Below, one piece after another: positions 5,376-6,570 of a stretch of DNA of 6,570 bases (positions within the stretch are counted from its first letter, which is position 1; the number at the start of each line of letters is the position of its first letter). The DNA comes from an uncultured Anaerosolibacter sp. (GTDB lineage: Bacteria; Bacillota_A; Clostridia; Peptostreptococcales; Thermotaleaceae): NCBI GenBank assembly GCA_937948705.1, contig CALECF010000133.1, positions 1-6,570 on the forward strand, in the 5' to 3' direction. The notes under the pieces are model-generated. The model made no database searches. It saw only the letters and a program-made list of their open reading frames with translations, and had not been told where the DNA came from. The position numbers and the translations under genes are program-made.

Positions 5376-6290
5376 TTGAAAAAAAACATACAGCAGGAAG
5401 TTGCAGGAAGACTTGTTTTCGTAATCGATAAGGACCATGAGGGAATGGAGCTGAAAGAAATTCTATATGATCAGATGAAGCTCTCCAGTCGACTGGTCAG
5501 AAAGCTAAAGCGTACAAAGAATATATTGGTTAATGGAAACAAAATTGCCTTTCATGCCAGATTGCGCAACGGGGATCGGGTAGAAGTCATCATGGAAGAA
5601 GAAAGCAACCAATTTGAACCACAGGATATCCCTATTGATGTGGTTTACGAGGACATGGATCTGTTGATACTCAATAAACAACCTGGATTGGTCGTACACC
5701 CGACGAAGGGCCATCCTATAGGTACATTGGCAAATGCCCTTGTTTATTATATGCAAAGACAACAGGAGGTCTTTAAAATTCGATTTGTTAATCGGCTAGA
5801 TCGAGACACCTCAGGATTGATTATTATCGCTAAAAACCCCTATATCCAACAGGAACTTTCCAAACAGATGATTGACAATCAAGTAGAGAAAAGATATCTG
5901 GCAGTGGTAAAAGGATGCTTAGAGGAAGAGAAAGGAACGGTAGATGCACCGATCGGAAGACCAGACCCTGAGGATATCGTGAGAAAGGTGTTCGATGAAG
6001 GACAACCCTCAGTAACCCATTATGGGGTTGTGGAAAGATTAAAAGATGCTACTGTGGTAAGTCTTCTTTTAGAAACCGGCCGAACCCATCAAATAAGAGT
6101 ACATATGAGCTATATAGGACATCCTATCTTAGGAGATGAGTTGTATGGGGGAAAAGCGGATACACTCATTGCAAGACAGGCACTGCATGCAGAGACTTTA
6201 CGTTTTGCCCACCCTAGAACAGGAGAACAAATAGAAGTCAAAGCCTCTATTCCCAGGGATATCTTGGATTTAATTGCTAAACTGTCTTAG
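5376..6290 (+). CDS. RluA/RluD-family rRNA pseudouridine synthase
   Basis: Isomerises specific uridines of structured RNA, most likely 23S rRNA, to pseudouridine. It is 304 aa from the TTG at 5376 (307 from a GTG at 5367), the normal RluD-like length. An N-terminal S4-type RNA-binding domain spans roughly 23-80 (LSSRLVRKLKRTKNILVNGNK... through NGDRVEVIM, quoted in part). The catalytic domain follows with GLVVHPTKGH (~104-113), the active-site motif NRLDRDTSG with catalytic Asp142, RTHQIRVHM (~236-244) and GDELYGG (~253-259). Asn stands where many RluA/RluD proteins have His before RLD; I regard this as a subfamily variation. The closest named relative I can suggest is Bacillus YjbO, which neighbours an NAD kinase gene. 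The exact target uridine cannot be predicted. No terminator lies between its stop and the tRNA promoter at 6301, so read-through into the tRNA unit is possible. Confidence 0.93.
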   Translation: MKKNIQQEVAGRLVFVIDKDHEGMELKEILYDQMKLSSRLVRKLKRTKNILVNGNKIAFHARLRNGDRVEVIMEEESNQFEPQDIPIDVVYEDMDLLILNKQPGLVVHPTKGHPIGTLANALVYYMQRQQEVFKIRFVNRLDRDTSGLIIIAKNPYIQQELSKQMIDNQVEKRYLAVVKGCLEEEKGTVDAPIGRPDPEDIVRKVFDEGQPSVTHYGVVERLKDATVVSLLLETGRTHQIRVHMSYIGHPILGDELYGGKADTLIARQALHAETLRFAHPRTGEQIEVKASIPRDILDLIAKLS

Positions 6291-6300
6291 GAATTTTCTA

Positions 6301-6329
6301 TTGACATTTTGTCCCTCAGTGGTTAAAAT
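6301..6329 (+). promoter_or_regulatory. Strong sigma-A promoter of the tRNA unit
   Basis: A perfect -35 TTGACA (6301-6306), 17-nt spacer and -10 TAAAAT (6324-6329, 5 of 6). Transcription would start near 6336. It begins only 10 nt after the pseudouridine synthase stop. It is the best promoter in the window, as expected for a stable RNA gene. Confidence 0.85.
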
Positions 6330-6335
6330 AGTATT

Positions 6336-6451
6336 ATCGGTATTTGGGGCAGTCACGTAAATGAAAGTGGATTCATTCCCATAATACGGATATCACGTAT
6401 TTAAAGAAATGATGATAATGACTTTAATAAGCCCGACGAATCGGGCAATAT
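6336..6451 (+). other. Hairpin-rich untranslated leader between promoter and tRNA
   Basis: About 115 nt separate the predicted transcription start from the tRNA, long for a solitary tRNA leader. Successive stems can be drawn: AATGAA/TTCATT (6360-6365/6372-6377, 6-nt loop), AATACG/CGTATT (6383-6388/6396-6401, 7-nt loop), TAAAG/CTTTA (6402-6406/6422-6426, 15-nt loop) and GCCCGA/TCGGGC (6431-6436/6441-6446, CGAA loop). TGGG (6345-6348) could also pair with CCCA (6378-6381) around the first stem. TCACGTA occurs twice (6353-6359, 6393-6399). It has no convincing ORF or T-tailed terminator, and I recognise no known riboswitch or T-box signature. It could be a 5' precursor segment removed by processing, or a separate small RNA. 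Confidence 0.4.
6431..6446 (+). other. Stable hairpin just upstream of the tRNA
   Basis: GCCCGA, CGAA loop, TCGGGC: a perfect GC-rich 6-bp stem ending 5 nt before the tRNA 5' end. The following bases are AATAT, not a T run, so it is not a rho-independent terminator. It may shape the precursor near the RNase P cleavage site. Confidence 0.6.
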
Positions 6452-6526
6452 GGGGGTATGGCGCAGTGGGAGCGCACTTGACTGGCAGTCAAGGGGTCGA
6501 GGGTTCAAATCCCTCTATCTCCACCA
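6452..6526 (+). tRNA. tRNA-Ala (anticodon GGC)
   Basis: A full cloverleaf of 75 nt with encoded CCA (6524-6526). Acceptor stem GGGGGTA (6452-6458) pairs with TATCTCC (6516-6522), including two G-U pairs; one is G3:U70 (6454/6520), the alanine identity element. D stem GCGC/GCGC (6461-6464/6472-6475) with a 7-nt loop, anticodon stem CTTGA/TCAAG (6477-6481/6489-6493), loop CTGGCAG with anticodon GGC at 6484-6486, 5-nt variable loop, and T arm GAGGG-TTCAAAT-CCCTC (6499-6515). Discriminator base is A73. It reads GCC (and GCU by wobble) codons. Loop bases 32 and 38 are C and G and could pair, which is unusual. It is the only tRNA visible, between its own promoter and terminator. Confidence 0.97.
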
Positions 6527-6544
6527 ATTATTTTAAACGCAAAG

Positions 6545-6570
6545 GTCTGCTAAATATAGCAGGCTTTTTT
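6545..6570 (+). terminator. Rho-independent terminator of the tRNA unit
   Basis: GTCTGCTA (6545-6552), AATA loop, TAGCAGGC (6557-6564) form an 8-bp stem with one G-U pair, followed by six Ts reaching the window end. Upstream A/G bases can extend the pairing with the Ts. It lies 18 nt after the tRNA CCA end and could also end read-through from the pseudouridine synthase gene. Confidence 0.9.

Noticed and set aside
6361..6384. A 7-codon ORF (MKVDSFP) in the tRNA leader, as a possible leader peptide
   Set aside because: There is no good Shine-Dalgarno sequence, no run of regulatory codons and no protein gene downstream to attenuate.
6336..6451. T-box or metabolite riboswitch in the tRNA leader
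   Set aside because: No T-box AGGGUGG-type signature, no known riboswitch core that I recognise, and the downstream gene is a tRNA rather than a protein gene.
6409..6570. An open frame on the + strand from ATG at 6409 (MMIMTLISPTN...) to the window end
   Set aside because: It runs straight through the GC-rich hairpin, the tRNA and the terminator, has no ribosome binding site, and stays open only by chance.

Overview
The window looks like a chromosomal segment of a low-GC Gram-positive bacterium (Bacillota), most likely a clostridial anaerobe. The evidence is AT-rich intergenic DNA, strong GGAGG-type ribosome binding sites with frequent GTG/TTG starts, T-tailed hairpin terminators, sigma-A-like promoters, a GlnK/GlnL-type two-component system, and an NAD kinase lying near an RluA-family gene (a pairing I recall from Bacillus). 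I cannot name the species.

Left part (3-2458, + strand): the 3' end of an unrecognised protein gene runs into a membrane histidine kinase and a response regulator with a YcbB-type output domain. Gaps are 13 nt and 1 nt, so the three genes are probably one transcript, closed by an AT-rich hairpin terminator at 2492-2524. Middle (2459-3928): a separately promoted sodium:dicarboxylate/glutamate-type symporter of the DAACS family. Its promoter region carries a perfect 6-bp-arm inverted repeat across the -10 and a TTTTG-type repeat next to the -35. The simplest reading is that the two-component system senses an amino acid or dicarboxylate and controls this transporter; that is inference from gene order and family.

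Right part (3895-6290): a bidirectional terminator separates the symporter from a convergent NAD kinase gene on the - strand. Across a 169-nt divergent intergenic region lie a MutT-like Nudix hydrolase and an RluA/RluD-family pseudouridine synthase, 5 nt apart and presumably cotranscribed. These are housekeeping functions: NADP supply, nucleotide-pool cleaning and rRNA modification.

End (6301-6570): a near-consensus promoter drives a solitary tRNA-Ala(GGC) gene, with the G3:U70 identity pair, an encoded CCA end and its own terminator. About 115 nt of untranslated, hairpin-rich leader lie between promoter and tRNA; this is the least explained part of the window. Four genes have better-supported starts slightly downstream of the longest open frame (286, 2596, 4906, 5376). 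No mobile element, CRISPR array, phage gene or clearly novel multi-gene system was found. There is no gene-free stretch over 300 bases.
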